A stretch of 64,000 nucleotides of DNA from Bacillus_I endophytica_A (GCF_026790145.1 NZ_JALAMS010000018.1:310001-374000), one strand, 5' to 3'. Shown: positions 1 to 8,746, counted from the stretch's first letter. Notes: generated by a model not told the origin, from the sequence alone. Numbers and translations are program-made.

Positions 1-536
1 CTTTTGTTGACCCTGTAAAATCTGTCGAATTTGTTAAGGATGTGAGTTATTTAGGTGTCCTGAACCCTATCAAAGGAAAAAGATCATTAAACACTGTAGA
101 AATGGCTCATATCTATCATGCTATTGAATCAAATATGATGGGAATGCAAATGATTTTTGGATTTGCTCAGTGTGCTGAAAACAAAGAGATTGGAAAGTTT
201 TTTTCTGAAGGAGGAGAACTTGCTAAAAATATGATTAAAGAGTTAGGAAACTTCTTTTTAGAGGATAACATCCCTGTTCCAGGAATAGCGGGAGGGAACG
301 TCACAACATCTACAATTCCTCCTTTTTCAGATAAAATGATGCTTTATTGTGTAAGTCTTTTTTGCAGCTTTTCGCTAGGAGGAAATTCGCTTGGCACGGC
401 TTTTAGTATGAGAAATGATTTACCTAGAAAATTGTCTGTTTTTATGAAAGATATTTTTCAATATGCCCATGAAGGAGCAAAAATTATGATCAAACATGGA
501 TGGATGGAAGAACCGCCTCAAATTATGAAGAAATAA
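1..536 (+). CDS. DUF3231 family protein, 3' part only
   Basis: The reading frame is open from the first base of the window, so the gene begins upstream. A GTG at 42 lies inside the conserved VEFVKDVSYLG stretch, which also occurs in the middle of the complete homologue at 49872-50882, so it is not the start. The visible part is one helical repeat of the DUF3231 family, ending with the shared signature TIPPFSDKMM and the C-terminal GWMEEPP. DUF3231 proteins are ferritin-like helical proteins of bacilli with no established activity. A long hairpin follows the stop codon directly. Identity is supported by side-by-side similarity to the second copy in this window; function is unknown. Confidence 0.85.
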   Translation, partial: FVDPVKSVEFVKDVSYLGVLNPIKGKRSLNTVEMAHIYHAIESNMMGMQMIFGFAQCAENKEIGKFFSEGGELAKNMIKELGNFFLEDNIPVPGIAGGNVTTSTIPPFSDKMMLYCVSLFCSFSLGGNSLGTAFSMRNDLPRKLSVFMKDIFQYAHEGAKIMIKHGWMEEPPQIMKK

Positions 537-582
537 CAGTAACAAACCTTGTGTTTTAAAAAGTACAAGGTTTGTTACTGTT
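535..582 (+). terminator. Long hairpin after the DUF3231 gene
   Basis: An 18-bp perfect inverted repeat (535-552 with 565-582) starts within the stop codon and encloses a 12-base loop. There is no T-run after it, so it may be a weak or non-classical terminator or an mRNA-stabilising hairpin. Confidence 0.6.
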
Positions 583-630
583 AAAGTCTATCAGGTGGAC
601 GAGTCTTGAAATACATGTTTACTTTCCGAC

Positions 631-1965
631 CTAGGGTAAGAAACAAAGACGGAATATTTTTCGCGGTCGTCCACGTCCTGGAGGCTGTTCTTCTCCACAA
701 GGCTCTGCCAAATTGGCTTCTGCAAGTTTTGTTAAAATGCGATTTGCACTTCTGAGAGAAATATTAAATCCTTCTGCTACTGTATGTGCTGTTACATAAG
801 GTTCCTTTGTTTGTTCAATTAAGGATAAAAGTTTTGAAACCGTCATCGCACTTAAGTGAGCTTTCTGCGCGATTTTACTTAGTTCCTCTTCCTTTAAAAT
901 GGTAGTAAAAGATAAAGGAATATAGTTATCTCCTTGCAATGGTCCTTTCATTTTTCCATCTGCAAACATAACATAGGCACATGATTTCCCTTTTACTAAC
1001 GCAAATTTTAAAGCTTTAGCAGCAGAATACTCAGCTGTTGAGGTTTCATCCCCCAATCCAATACCAGCGAATATTTGAGTACTTGTCTCTTCTGTAAGTT
1101 TTTGAAGAAGAGGGAAACTGTGAAAATGGTTGGTGAATGCTTCTGCAACAGCTTTTGTTGTATAAACAGTTGCTTTGTTTTGATCAGAAAAAGCAAGTGA
1201 AGCACCATACTGCTCGCAAAAATCCACGATGATACTTTCAAATTTAAGCTTTTGGCGGTAGATAACATATCGATTTTGTGGCCTGCGTTCAGATTCTATC
1301 CATTCAATATAAATAGCTGTTATTTGTTGCTTTTGTCGTATAAGATTTTCAGATGTTACAACTAAAAGTTCTATAGCCGTTTTAATAGACGAATAGGTAG
1401 GCATAACGCGCTTTACCGGTATGCCACGTTTGACAAGTTCCTCTGCAACACTTGTTAAACAAGTAATGGCATACTTACTTTTCCCTTGCTTGTAAAATTC
1501 CTCATGAAGGGTTGCCCACTGATTTGTTGTATATGTGGCTAGACCATTAATAAACACCCAATCTTTTAAATCAATTTCTCGTAATAAATGATGTCCTTCA
1601 TCTTGGTGAAGAACGTCAATTGTAAATGGAGTGAAAGACGAAATAGAACCTTTCTCTTCTATTGCAAGTTCGTATAGTGTCTTATACAGGGCAGACTCAT
1701 CATATTTAATAAAGATTGTTGGTACGTTTTTTTGATTGCGCTCTAGCTTTTTTTGTTCAAGATAAATATTATGAGCCATTTGTCCAGCAAAGAGAAGTAA
1801 GTCACATTGATGAAGATCCTCATAATTTAAGGTTCTTGTATCTTCAACTTGTTGAATGAAGAAAAAATGATATTCAAGATTATTTAATTGATAAGTGTTT
1901 AGCTCCTTTACTATTTGATCGATTAAATCTTTTGGTCCAATGATGCCTATGTGTAACGCTAACAT
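631..1965 (-). CDS. Winged-helix transcriptional regulator of the amidohydrolase cluster
   Basis: Predicted cytoplasmic DNA-binding regulator, 444 residues from the chosen ATG at 1965, which sits 11 bases behind a GAGAGGAG site; a longer TTG frame (2031) has no ribosome site. Residues 1-110 form an alpha/beta region beginning LHIGIIGPKDLI. Around residues 290-350 the segment GIGLGDETSTAEYSAAKAL resembles the fold of GGDEF or GTP-cyclohydrolase-III-like sensor domains but lacks a GGDEF motif. The last 70 residues (TVAEGFNISLRSANRILTKL, then GRGRPRK) look like a winged helix-turn-helix. It is divergent from the amidohydrolase operon and flanks a palindromic operator, so it probably controls that operon. 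Effector unknown. Confidence 0.75.
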   Translation of the reverse strand: MLALHIGIIGPKDLIDQIVKELNTYQLNNLEYHFFFIQQVEDTRTLNYEDLHQCDLLLFAGQMAHNIYLEQKKLERNQKNVPTIFIKYDESALYKTLYELAIEEKGSISSFTPFTIDVLHQDEGHHLLREIDLKDWVFINGLATYTTNQWATLHEEFYKQGKSKYAITCLTSVAEELVKRGIPVKRVMPTYSSIKTAIELLVVTSENLIRQKQQITAIYIEWIESERRPQNRYVIYRQKLKFESIIVDFCEQYGASLAFSDQNKATVYTTKAVAEAFTNHFHSFPLLQKLTEETSTQIFAGIGLGDETSTAEYSAAKALKFALVKGKSCAYVMFADGKMKGPLQGDNYIPLSFTTILKEEELSKIAQKAHLSAMTVSKLLSLIEQTKEPYVTAHTVAEGFNISLRSANRILTKLAEANLAEPCGEEQPPGRGRPRKIFRLCFLP

Positions 1966-2048
1966 AAGGAACATTTCTCCTCTCGAAAAAGCAAATAATA
2001 ATTTATTCGAATATGTTAAATTTTCTGACAAATTATTTACAAACTAAG

Positions 2049-2112
2049 TTAAGACCTGCTATTATAATTTTAACAGATAATTTAAGACTATTAAACAAAC
2101 ATGTCTTAAATT
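2049..2112. promoter_or_regulatory. Palindromic operator candidate between regulator and amidohydrolase operon
   Basis: AATTTAAGAC (2079-2088) and GTCTTAAATT (2103-2112) form a perfect 10-bp inverted repeat with a 14-base spacer. A third half-site, TTAAGAC, lies at 2049-2055, 33 bases (about three helical turns) before the same heptamer in the left arm. A TATAAT hexamer sits between at 2063-2068. The arrangement suits cooperative binding by the divergent regulator; that link is inference. Confidence 0.6.
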
Positions 2113-2135
2113 ATAAAAGATAGGAGGTACTATAC

Positions 2136-3377
2136 TTGTTGTCTATTAAACAAACAGACGAAAAAGTGAGAATGTTAGCATTAGATGTATATAAAGATGC
2201 CGTTATGCTAAGAGAGAAATTTCACCAACATCCAGAACTTGGATTTGAGGAATATAAAACAAGTCAGGTTATTGAAGAATATTTGCGGAATCTGGGATTA
2301 GATGTTGAAGCAGGGATTGCTCAAACAGGTGTTATTGGTACTTTACAAGGAGGAAAGGAAGGACCTATTGTAGCTTTTCGAGCTGATATGGATGCTTTGC
2401 CAATTCAAGAAAGAACAAACATACCATTTGCTTCTCAAATTCCGAACGTAATGCATGCATGTGGTCATGACATGCACATGTCGATGCTTTTAGCAGCAGC
2501 CAAAGCTCTTTCTGAACATAGAGAGGAGATTTATGGAACAATTAAATTTATTTTTCAGCCTGCGGAGGAAATGAAGGGAGGGGGAAAGAGAATAGTCGAA
2601 GCAGGAGCCTTAGAAACTCCTGATGTAGACTATGCTTTCGGTTTCCACGTCTGGCCTGAACTTCCTATTGGTACATACGGGTTTAGAGATGGAACTTTAA
2701 TGGCAAGTATGGATACGTTCGAAGTTACGCTAAAAGGCAAGCAAGGCCATGGAGCTGCTCCACATCAAGGTGTGGATGCTCTTATCGGAGCAGCACACGT
2801 TGTGACAGCATTACAGTCTATTGTAAGCCGTGAAGTTAATCCCTTAGACTCTGTTGTCATTATAATCGGTAAAATTGAAGCAGGTGCTGGGTATAATATT
2901 ATTCCTGATCAAGCCGTTTTCAAAGGGACAGTTCGTACTATTAATTCTCAGACAAGACTAGAAGTAGAAAAAAGCATAGAACGAATTGTCAAAGGAATAA
3001 GTGCATCGTTAAGAATGAAAGCAGATGTTCATTATGAACGGAGCTATCCTATTACCAAAAATACTCCTCACATTAATAAATATATTAGTCTATTAGCTCA
3101 AGGTCTTTACGGAGAAAAATCAGTTCATTGGCTTGAACATCCAAGTATGGCAAGTGAGGATTTTGCATTTTATTTAGAGAAAGTTCCGGGTGCATTTGTA
3201 TTCTTAGGTGTTAAAGATGAAGAATTAGGAGCTGAAAAACTACATAGTGAATATTTTCTTCCAAAACATGAAGCAATGATTGCGGGAATCTCTTTGTTTA
3301 TTTCATTAGGTTTAAATCCTTTATCACTAGAAATGCTTAATAATAGAGAGGAGAGAGAGTATGGAAAAGAGGATTGA
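2136..3377 (+). CDS. M20 family amidohydrolase (N-acyl amino acid / hippurate hydrolase type)
   Basis: Predicted zinc/manganese amidohydrolase of 413 residues, probably cleaving an N-acyl amino acid or related amide in the cytoplasm. Start is TTG at 2136, seven to eight bases after TAGGAGGT. Metal-site motifs of the M20D group are all present: FHQHPELGF (29-37), RADMDALP (82-89), HACGHD (107-112) and QPAEE (141-145), with the lid/dimerisation domain in between and the C-terminal SMASEDFAFYLEKVPGAF stretch. Length is usual for the family. It is first in a run of six co-directional genes and overlaps the next by 17 bases, so translation is likely coupled. The exact substrate cannot be read from sequence; neighbours suggest the released product is further oxidised. 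Confidence 0.9.
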   Translation: MLSIKQTDEKVRMLALDVYKDAVMLREKFHQHPELGFEEYKTSQVIEEYLRNLGLDVEAGIAQTGVIGTLQGGKEGPIVAFRADMDALPIQERTNIPFASQIPNVMHACGHDMHMSMLLAAAKALSEHREEIYGTIKFIFQPAEEMKGGGKRIVEAGALETPDVDYAFGFHVWPELPIGTYGFRDGTLMASMDTFEVTLKGKQGHGAAPHQGVDALIGAAHVVTALQSIVSREVNPLDSVVIIIGKIEAGAGYNIIPDQAVFKGTVRTINSQTRLEVEKSIERIVKGISASLRMKADVHYERSYPITKNTPHINKYISLLAQGLYGEKSVHWLEHPSMASEDFAFYLEKVPGAFVFLGVKDEELGAEKLHSEYFLPKHEAMIAGISLFISLGLNPLSLEMLNNREEREYGKED

Positions 3378-4836
3378 AAGACGAGGGCATTTTATTGATG
3401 GACAGGAAGAAGAAATGAAAGATGAATATTTTATAAGCTATAATCCTGCAACAGGAGAGGAAATTGCCTTTGTATCTCAAGGGGACAAAGAGGATGTAAC
3501 TCGTGCTGTTCGATCAGCGCAAAGAGCGTACGAAAAGACATGGAAAAAAATGGACCCAAGTGAACGCGGTAAAATTTTAAAAAGAATAGCACACCGAATT
3601 CGTCAAGAAAGCGAATCTTTTGGGCTTACAGATACAAGGGATGCTGGAAGACCTATTACCCATACAACAAATGGAGATGTAGAAGCTGTAGCACGATTGT
3701 TTGATTTTTATTCTGCTCTTCCTGAATATGCTCGAGGCTCTACTATTCCGACTCCATCAAATCTTTTAAATTATACGAAAAGAGAACCATATGGAGTCGT
3801 TGGAGCCATTGTCCCGTGGAACTATCCTATGATTAATGTAGCAACAAAAGTTGCCCCTGTTATTGCTTGCGGGAACACTATCGTGTTGAAATCGGCAGAA
3901 CAAGCTCCATTAGCAGCGCTTTTACTTGCAAGAATAGCAGTTGAAGAAGGTCTACCAAATGGTGTATTTAATGTTATAAATGGAGAAGCTGAAGCAGGAA
4001 AAGCACTTGTTAATCATCGGGATGTACACAAGATTACGTTTACAGGCTCTTCAAAAGTTGGACAACATATTTTAAACAATAGTAATGGAATCAAATCTTT
4101 TACATTAGAGCTTGGAGGAAAGACGGCTAATCTTGTTTTTGAAGATGCTAATCTTGATGAAGCTGTAGAAGGAACTATGTTTACTATTTTTAATAATCAA
4201 GGACAAACATGTACTGCTGGAACAAGGTTGCTTGTTCATGAGGATATAGCAGAAGCATTCCTAGAAAAATTAATCTCTAAAGTCGGAAAATTAAGAATTG
4301 GAGATCCTTTGAATCCTACTACACAGATTGGAGCTGTAATCTCAGCGAAACAGCTAGAACGTATTCGGCACTATATTGAAGTTGGAAAGAATGAAGGAGC
4401 AACGCTTTTGATAGGTGGAAAACAAATGGAAGTAGAAGGATTGGAGAAAGGTCTATTTATGGAGCCGACCATTTTAACGAACGTTAGTTCGGATATGAGA
4501 ATTGCAAACGAAGAAATTTTTGGACCTGTTTTGTCTGTTCTTACATTTAAGAACGAAGAAGAAGCGGTGCGAATAGCAAATGGGACTGATTTTGGCTTAG
4601 CGACAACATTATGGACAAGAGATTTAGGAAAAGCTCATCGATTGGCCGAAAAGTTTGAATCTGGGATTGTATGGGTCAACACTGTTCATACTTTAACTCC
4701 TGGCTCAGCGTATGGTGGCTATAAAAATAGTGGAGTTGGGGTTGAAGAAGGTATAGAAGCAATGGAACAGTACATGAAATTAAAATCAATTTGGATTAAT
4801 TATGGTCCTTATAAAGGACCATTTCAAGAAAACTAG
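3361..4836 (+). CDS. NAD(P)-dependent aldehyde dehydrogenase
   Basis: Predicted oxidation of an aldehyde to the carboxylic acid, 491 residues. ATG at 3361 follows GAGGAGAGAGAG and lies inside the end of the upstream gene. Family hallmarks: VPWNYP (151-156, oxyanion Asn), the cofactor-loop FTGSSKVG (227-234), the general base in LELGGK (Glu250) and the nucleophile in GQTC (Cys284). The sequence is closest in style to betaine- or phenylacetaldehyde-type dehydrogenases. Being second in the amidohydrolase operon, it likely oxidises an aldehyde formed during degradation of the same compound. Substrate is inferred only from context. Confidence 0.9.
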   Translation: MEKRIERRGHFIDGQEEEMKDEYFISYNPATGEEIAFVSQGDKEDVTRAVRSAQRAYEKTWKKMDPSERGKILKRIAHRIRQESESFGLTDTRDAGRPITHTTNGDVEAVARLFDFYSALPEYARGSTIPTPSNLLNYTKREPYGVVGAIVPWNYPMINVATKVAPVIACGNTIVLKSAEQAPLAALLLARIAVEEGLPNGVFNVINGEAEAGKALVNHRDVHKITFTGSSKVGQHILNNSNGIKSFTLELGGKTANLVFEDANLDEAVEGTMFTIFNNQGQTCTAGTRLLVHEDIAEAFLEKLISKVGKLRIGDPLNPTTQIGAVISAKQLERIRHYIEVGKNEGATLLIGGKQMEVEGLEKGLFMEPTILTNVSSDMRIANEEIFGPVLSVLTFKNEEEAVRIANGTDFGLATTLWTRDLGKAHRLAEKFESGIVWVNTVHTLTPGSAYGGYKNSGVGVEEGIEAMEQYMKLKSIWINYGPYKGPFQEN

Positions 4837-4856
4837 AAAGAAAGGGAGTTTTATAG

Positions 4857-5246
4857 ATGAATAGAGGGGATTTTAGCAAAGGATTTGAAGCACGTGAAGA
4901 GGTGTTAGGTCGCGAAAATGTAGAAGCTTTCATTAAGCACACTAATGATTTTAACAAACCATTTCATGAGCTAGCAATGAACTATTGTTGGGGAGAAATT
5001 TGGAACAGACCTGGATTATCTAAAAAAACAAGAAGCCTTCTTAATATTGGCATTTTAACAGCGCTCAACTACCAAAATGAGCTTCGTATTCATTTAAAAG
5101 GGGCATTGCGAAACGGGTGTACAAAAGAAGAAATTCAGGAAGTTCTTTTGCAATGTACCATCTATTGTGGTGTTCCAGCAGCTGGATCGAGCTTTGAAAC
5201 AGCCATGAACTTATTTCATGAGCTTGAAGAAGAAATGGGGAAATAG
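4857..5246 (+). CDS. Carboxymuconolactone decarboxylase family protein
   Basis: A 129-residue protein of the AhpD/carboxymuconolactone-decarboxylase fold. The core helical motif ALNYQNELRIHLKGALRNGCTKEEI and the following LLQCTIYCGVPAAGSSF match the PcaC-like branch; length is typical for the single-domain form. PcaC decarboxylates 4-carboxymuconolactone in the protocatechuate branch of the beta-ketoadipate pathway, but many homologues of this size have other or unknown roles, and no other pca genes are present here. ATG at 4857 follows AAAGGGAG. It lies 20 bases after the aldehyde dehydrogenase and 25 bases before the next start, consistent with one transcript. Confidence 0.8.
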   Translation: MNRGDFSKGFEAREEVLGRENVEAFIKHTNDFNKPFHELAMNYCWGEIWNRPGLSKKTRSLLNIGILTALNYQNELRIHLKGALRNGCTKEEIQEVLLQCTIYCGVPAAGSSFETAMNLFHELEEEMGK

Positions 5247-5271
5247 TGATACTAGAGAAGGAGGAACGGAA

Positions 5272-6189
5272 ATGAAAACAGTAGGAATTATTGGGTGTGG
5301 GGCAATGGGAAAAGGAATTGTGAAGAACTTTTTAAAAAACGGATATAAAGTATATGTTTACGATCTTAATGAACAAGCTTTAAAAAGAATAGCAGAAAAA
5401 GGGGCAATCATAGCCCATTCTCCTAAGGAAGTAGCCATGAACGTTAATATTGTCATTACGTCTCTTCCTACACCTTCTATTGTAAAAGAAACGCTTATAG
5501 GCAAAAACGGTATTTTTACTTATCTTGAAAAAGAAAGCATTGTCATAGATATGAGTACGGTTGATTCAGAAACAGCTGAAGGACTTGGGCAGAAGGCGGA
5601 AGAAAAGAACATTCTTTTCTTTGATTGTCCTGTAAGTGGAGGGCCGAGTGGAGCAAATGATGGTACGCTCACGATTATGGTAGGGGGGAAAAGAGACAGC
5701 TTTCCCAAACTGGATCCTATCTTAAAAGTAGTAGGGGAACATATTTTCTATTTAGGGAAAAACGGTGCTGGACAAGCAGTGAAACTTTGTCACAACATGA
5801 TTGTAGCTTCTACAATTGTCAGTCTAGGGGAAGCATTTACGGTTGCTTCAAGGGCTGGATTAGAACTAGAACAGTTAGCTGAAGTGATGAGAAAGGGCTC
5901 GGCGACACGTGTTTTAGATGTATTTGGAGAAAATATTCTAAAGGGAGAATATGATAATGTTTTATTTAGCTTAGAACATATGCTTAAAGATGTCTCTCTT
6001 TATGGTGAAACTGCTAAAACCATGAAAGTTCCTTCTTTTATTGGATCAGTTGTACAAGGGCTTTTTGAAATAGCAGAGGAGAAAGGAAAAGGAAAACTAG
6101 ATACTTCGGCTGTGTGTGAAGTTATTGGAGAATTGGCTGGAGCGGAAATAGGAACGAGCAACTCAACTCTTTCAGTTACAGAAAAATAA
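5272..6189 (+). CDS. 3-hydroxyisobutyrate dehydrogenase family NAD(P)-dependent oxidoreductase
   Basis: Predicted beta-hydroxyacid dehydrogenase of 305 residues. The start is ATG at 5272 behind GAAGGAGG; a longer frame from 5218 overlaps the previous gene and lacks a site. The N-terminal Rossmann motif GIIGCGAMGKG (5-15), the substrate-binding signature DCPVSGGPSGANDGTLTIM (118-136) and the catalytic lysine in GAGQAVKLCHN (Lys171) are intact. Family members interconvert 3-hydroxyisobutyrate or tartronate semialdehyde-type substrates with the semialdehyde. In this operon it could reduce or supply the semialdehyde handled by the aldehyde dehydrogenase, which is inference. Confidence 0.88.
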   Translation: MKTVGIIGCGAMGKGIVKNFLKNGYKVYVYDLNEQALKRIAEKGAIIAHSPKEVAMNVNIVITSLPTPSIVKETLIGKNGIFTYLEKESIVIDMSTVDSETAEGLGQKAEEKNILFFDCPVSGGPSGANDGTLTIMVGGKRDSFPKLDPILKVVGEHIFYLGKNGAGQAVKLCHNMIVASTIVSLGEAFTVASRAGLELEQLAEVMRKGSATRVLDVFGENILKGEYDNVLFSLEHMLKDVSLYGETAKTMKVPSFIGSVVQGLFEIAEEKGKGKLDTSAVCEVIGELAGAEIGTSNSTLSVTEK

Positions 6190-6231
6190 TATATTATTTA
6201 AAATGATTTTTATTTGTAAAGGAGAGATGAA

Positions 6232-7044
6232 ATGAAAAAGTTTCTGAACTTCAAAATTCAACTTTTTGTCCTTATACTCGTTTGTATTGCAGAGTTTATT
6301 GGAACAAAGAGCTTTACAATCGGCTATGGAGCCATTGCTCTCTTTCCGATGCTTTATGCCCTTATTATGGGAGCAGTTATTAGCTTTCCTTCTTTAAAAA
6401 TCTTAACTACAAAACAAATGAATGTAGCTGCTAATATATTGGGAATTGCCTTTATGCTGTTTGTGGTAAAGCTTGGCACGATGATGGGACCTTCCTTACC
6501 ACAGCTTATGGAGGCCGGGTTGTCGTTAACATTACAAGAGTTAGGACATTTTCTTGGCACGATTGTGTTCGGTTTGCCAATTGCTTTATGGCTAGGTATG
6601 AAACGAGAAGCTGTTGGCTCTACTTTTTCTATTGATAGAGAACCTAACTTAGCTATTATCGCAGAGAAATACGGAGCTGATTCCCCTGAAGGAAGAGGAG
6701 CGTTAGGTGTATATATTTGCGGTACTTTATTTGGAGCTGTATATTTATCTGTTTTAGCCAGCTTTCTTGCTAGTACTGGTTTCTTTCATCCAATTTCACT
6801 TGCTATGGGAGCCGGCGTTGGATCAGGAAGTATGATGGCTGCCATGGTTGGAGCATTGTCCGTTATCTTTCCAAATTCAGCAAATGATATTGCTGTTTTT
6901 GCTGGAGCTGCTAATCTTATTACAACAATTGTTGGTACATATATTTGTATATTCTTCTCACTGCCTTTTACAAACTTTTTATACAAATATTTAGAACCCG
7001 TACTAGGTCGACGTTCTAAAAAAGATAAAACAATGAACGTATAG
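6232..7044 (+). CDS. DUF3100 family multi-pass membrane protein, candidate transporter
   Basis: A 270-residue hydrophobic protein with about seven or eight membrane segments, ATG at 6232 after AAAGGAGAG. Sequence features such as FIGTKSFTIGYGAIALFPMLYALIMG and the glycine-rich MGAGVGSGSMMAAMVGAL are typical of DUF3100, a family of uncharacterised bacterial membrane proteins often encoded near amidohydrolases. The long cytoplasmic loop around 125-150 and basic C-terminus (RRSKKDK) fit an integral inner-membrane protein. Its place after four catabolic enzymes makes uptake or export of the pathway substrate the simplest role; direction and substrate are not shown. The next gene starts 20 bases on and probably forms a two-part system with it. 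Confidence 0.8.
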   Translation: MKKFLNFKIQLFVLILVCIAEFIGTKSFTIGYGAIALFPMLYALIMGAVISFPSLKILTTKQMNVAANILGIAFMLFVVKLGTMMGPSLPQLMEAGLSLTLQELGHFLGTIVFGLPIALWLGMKREAVGSTFSIDREPNLAIIAEKYGADSPEGRGALGVYICGTLFGAVYLSVLASFLASTGFFHPISLAMGAGVGSGSMMAAMVGALSVIFPNSANDIAVFAGAANLITTIVGTYICIFFSLPFTNFLYKYLEPVLGRRSKKDKTMNV

Positions 7045-7063
7045 GAATGGGGAGGGGAAGTAT

Positions 7064-7507
7064 ATGATGGAGAAAGTGTATACATTTATTATAATAGGAG
7101 TTATTGCTATTATCGGAAACTGGATTGGTTACGAAATCTCACCAATTGAAGCCCTGCCAGGAATGATGATTCTTGTAGGGATTACGATTTTAGGATTTAT
7201 TATAGATAAAATTATCCCGTTGAAAATCCCTATTGTTATATGGGTTTCTCTTCTTGCATTGTTTGTCTCTTCACCAATTTGTCCAGGGACTGATTTTATT
7301 GTAGAGCAAACAGAGAAAATTAATTTTATGGCTATTGCTACTCCAATTCTTGCTTATGCTGGTTTATCATTTGGAAAAGATTTGAAAGAGTTTAGAAAAT
7401 TAAGCTGGCGAATTGTTGTTATTTCAATTGTTGTGTATACAGGTACATTTGTACTTTCAAGTCTTATTGCAGAGTTTGGATTTCGTTTAACAGGGAAGTT
7501 TCATTGA
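7064..7507 (+). CDS. Small membrane protein paired with DUF3100
   Basis: A 147-residue protein with four to five predicted membrane segments (starting FIIIGVIAIIGNWIGYEI and ending WRIVVISIVVYTGTFVLSSLIAEF). ATG at 7064 lies behind GGGGAGGGGAAG. I do not recognise a named family. Position as the last gene of the operon, closing 4 bases after the start of a strong hairpin, and the 20-base spacing from the DUF3100 gene suggest it is the small subunit of the same membrane system. The motif GLSFGKDLKEFRKL in the loop before the last helix recalls bacterial putative carriers with a split topology, but that is only an impression. Confidence 0.65.
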   Translation: MMEKVYTFIIIGVIAIIGNWIGYEISPIEALPGMMILVGITILGFIIDKIIPLKIPIVIWVSLLALFVSSPICPGTDFIVEQTEKINFMAIATPILAYAGLSFGKDLKEFRKLSWRIVVISIVVYTGTFVLSSLIAEFGFRLTGKFH

Positions 7508-7559
7508 TGGAATAAAAATAGTTCAAGTCTGTTGGCTTGAACTATTTTTATTCCATCAA
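7504..7559 (+). terminator. Terminator of the amidohydrolase operon
   Basis: A 24-bp perfect inverted repeat with an 8-base loop (7504-7527 with 7536-7559) begins inside the last stop codon. The right arm contains a T5 run. It closes the six-gene unit. Confidence 0.85.
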
Positions 7560-7992
7560 TTTGTTATCGTTTTGTAATCGGAAATTTACAGAAATTATAG
7601 AGGGTAATACTTTATAATAACTTATAAAATAAACTTCAATTTTCTAGTGGTAAATAATATCTAAAAGGTTATGTAATAACTATCATTCACTTGGTTTTTT
7701 CTTTTATTCCTTTACTAATAGGGGTATATATACGTTAAATAAATACCTTTCTTATCAAATATGAATAAGCTATATCTCGTTTTTCTATATACTCCCCTCT
7801 TTAGACCTGTGAGAATGTATTCATTTCCATAAAATATGCCAGAAAGGATTTATTGTATTCGGAATTACGATAAAATAAAGAAGTAGATAAAAATGAACGG
7901 GAATAGAGAAACGGAAAATAAGTGACTAAAAGTAAAAGCATAGAAAAGGAAAATGCTTTTATAGGCTGTACTTTCAGAGGAGTTGATGAGGC
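7560..7992. other. Gene-free AT-rich stretch
   Basis: About 430 bases with no convincing reading frame. A short inverted repeat (AAAAGCAT with ATGCTTTT, 7937-7963) lies just before the next gene, and the ribosome site CAGAGGAG is at 7975-7982. No promoter is clear enough to call. Confidence 0.5.
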
Positions 7993-8628
7993 ATGATAAA
8001 GCATGAAGAGTTGCTTTCGCATATAGAAAAACACGTTGGAGAAATTGATGGATCGCTTGGAGAAATCGTCCCTGGAAGCGATGTCACAGTGAATCTACAT
8101 ATTATTAAACCAACTGAAAAAAGAGAATGTACAACTCTTGTTACAACAGGAATGAGCGATTTACCAATGAAAGGAGAAAGAGTAGATGATGAGCTTCAGT
8201 TTGCTGAACTTATGATCTGTCTTCCTTCTACATGGCCGATTACAAAGGAGGAGCTTGTAAAACCAGAGAACTATTGGCCACTTGGATTCTTGCGACAAAC
8301 TGCTCACTTGCCACACCTTTTCGAAGGGTGGATTGATGAAGGAGTGATCATTCCAAATGAGGAACCACCTATTCCTTTTGCACGTAACACAGAGCTTTCA
8401 AGCTTGCTTGTAATGCGACCAGAAAAGGAAGGGCTTCGTGTTTTTGAAAAGAACGGAAAAATGGTGAATTTTTATCAGCTTGTTCCTCTTTATGAAGATG
8501 AAAGAAAGCTAGCGATGAAAAAAGGTTCTCAAACTTTAATTCATAAATTAAAAAAGCACGTAGATACTCCTCATGTATTAGATATTGAGAGGAAAAATAC
8601 GGCAAAACCATTTTGGAAGATAGGTTAG
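7993..8628 (+). CDS. Suppressor-of-fused (SUFU) domain protein
   Basis: A 211-residue soluble protein with the bacterial SUFU-like domain: VNLHIIKPTEKRECTTLVTTGMS, then FAELMICLPSTWPIT and NYWPLGFLRQTAHLPH, and the C-terminal NFYQLVPLYEDERKLAMKKG. ATG at 7993 follows GAGGAGTTGATG. In bacteria SUFU-domain proteins are often immunity proteins in polymorphic toxin systems or stand alone with unknown function. Here no toxin gene lies next to it: the upstream operon is catabolic and the downstream gene is serA. It appears monocistronic. The domain call is strong; the role is unknown. Confidence 0.85.
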   Translation: MIKHEELLSHIEKHVGEIDGSLGEIVPGSDVTVNLHIIKPTEKRECTTLVTTGMSDLPMKGERVDDELQFAELMICLPSTWPITKEELVKPENYWPLGFLRQTAHLPHLFEGWIDEGVIIPNEEPPIPFARNTELSSLLVMRPEKEGLRVFEKNGKMVNFYQLVPLYEDERKLAMKKGSQTLIHKLKKHVDTPHVLDIERKNTAKPFWKIG

Positions 8629-8703
8629 GAGCATAAAATAGAGGCTAATTTAGAAAGAAAATATTGATAATTTAAAGAAATTATAAAAATTTCACAACAG
8701 TTA

Positions 8704-8732
8704 TTGAAAATCACTGAACAATTTGGTAAAGT
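8704..8732 (+). promoter_or_regulatory. SigA-type promoter of riboswitch-serA
   Basis: TTGAAA (8704-8709), a 17-base spacer and TAAAGT (8727-8732) lie just upstream of the riboswitch aptamer, leaving about 8-15 bases to the likely transcription start. Confidence 0.6.
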
Positions 8733-8746
8733 AAAATCATTCAAAA

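Noticed and set aside
4857..5246. Calling this gene pcaC
   Set aside because: No other protocatechuate-pathway genes in the operon; the fold is used for many functions.
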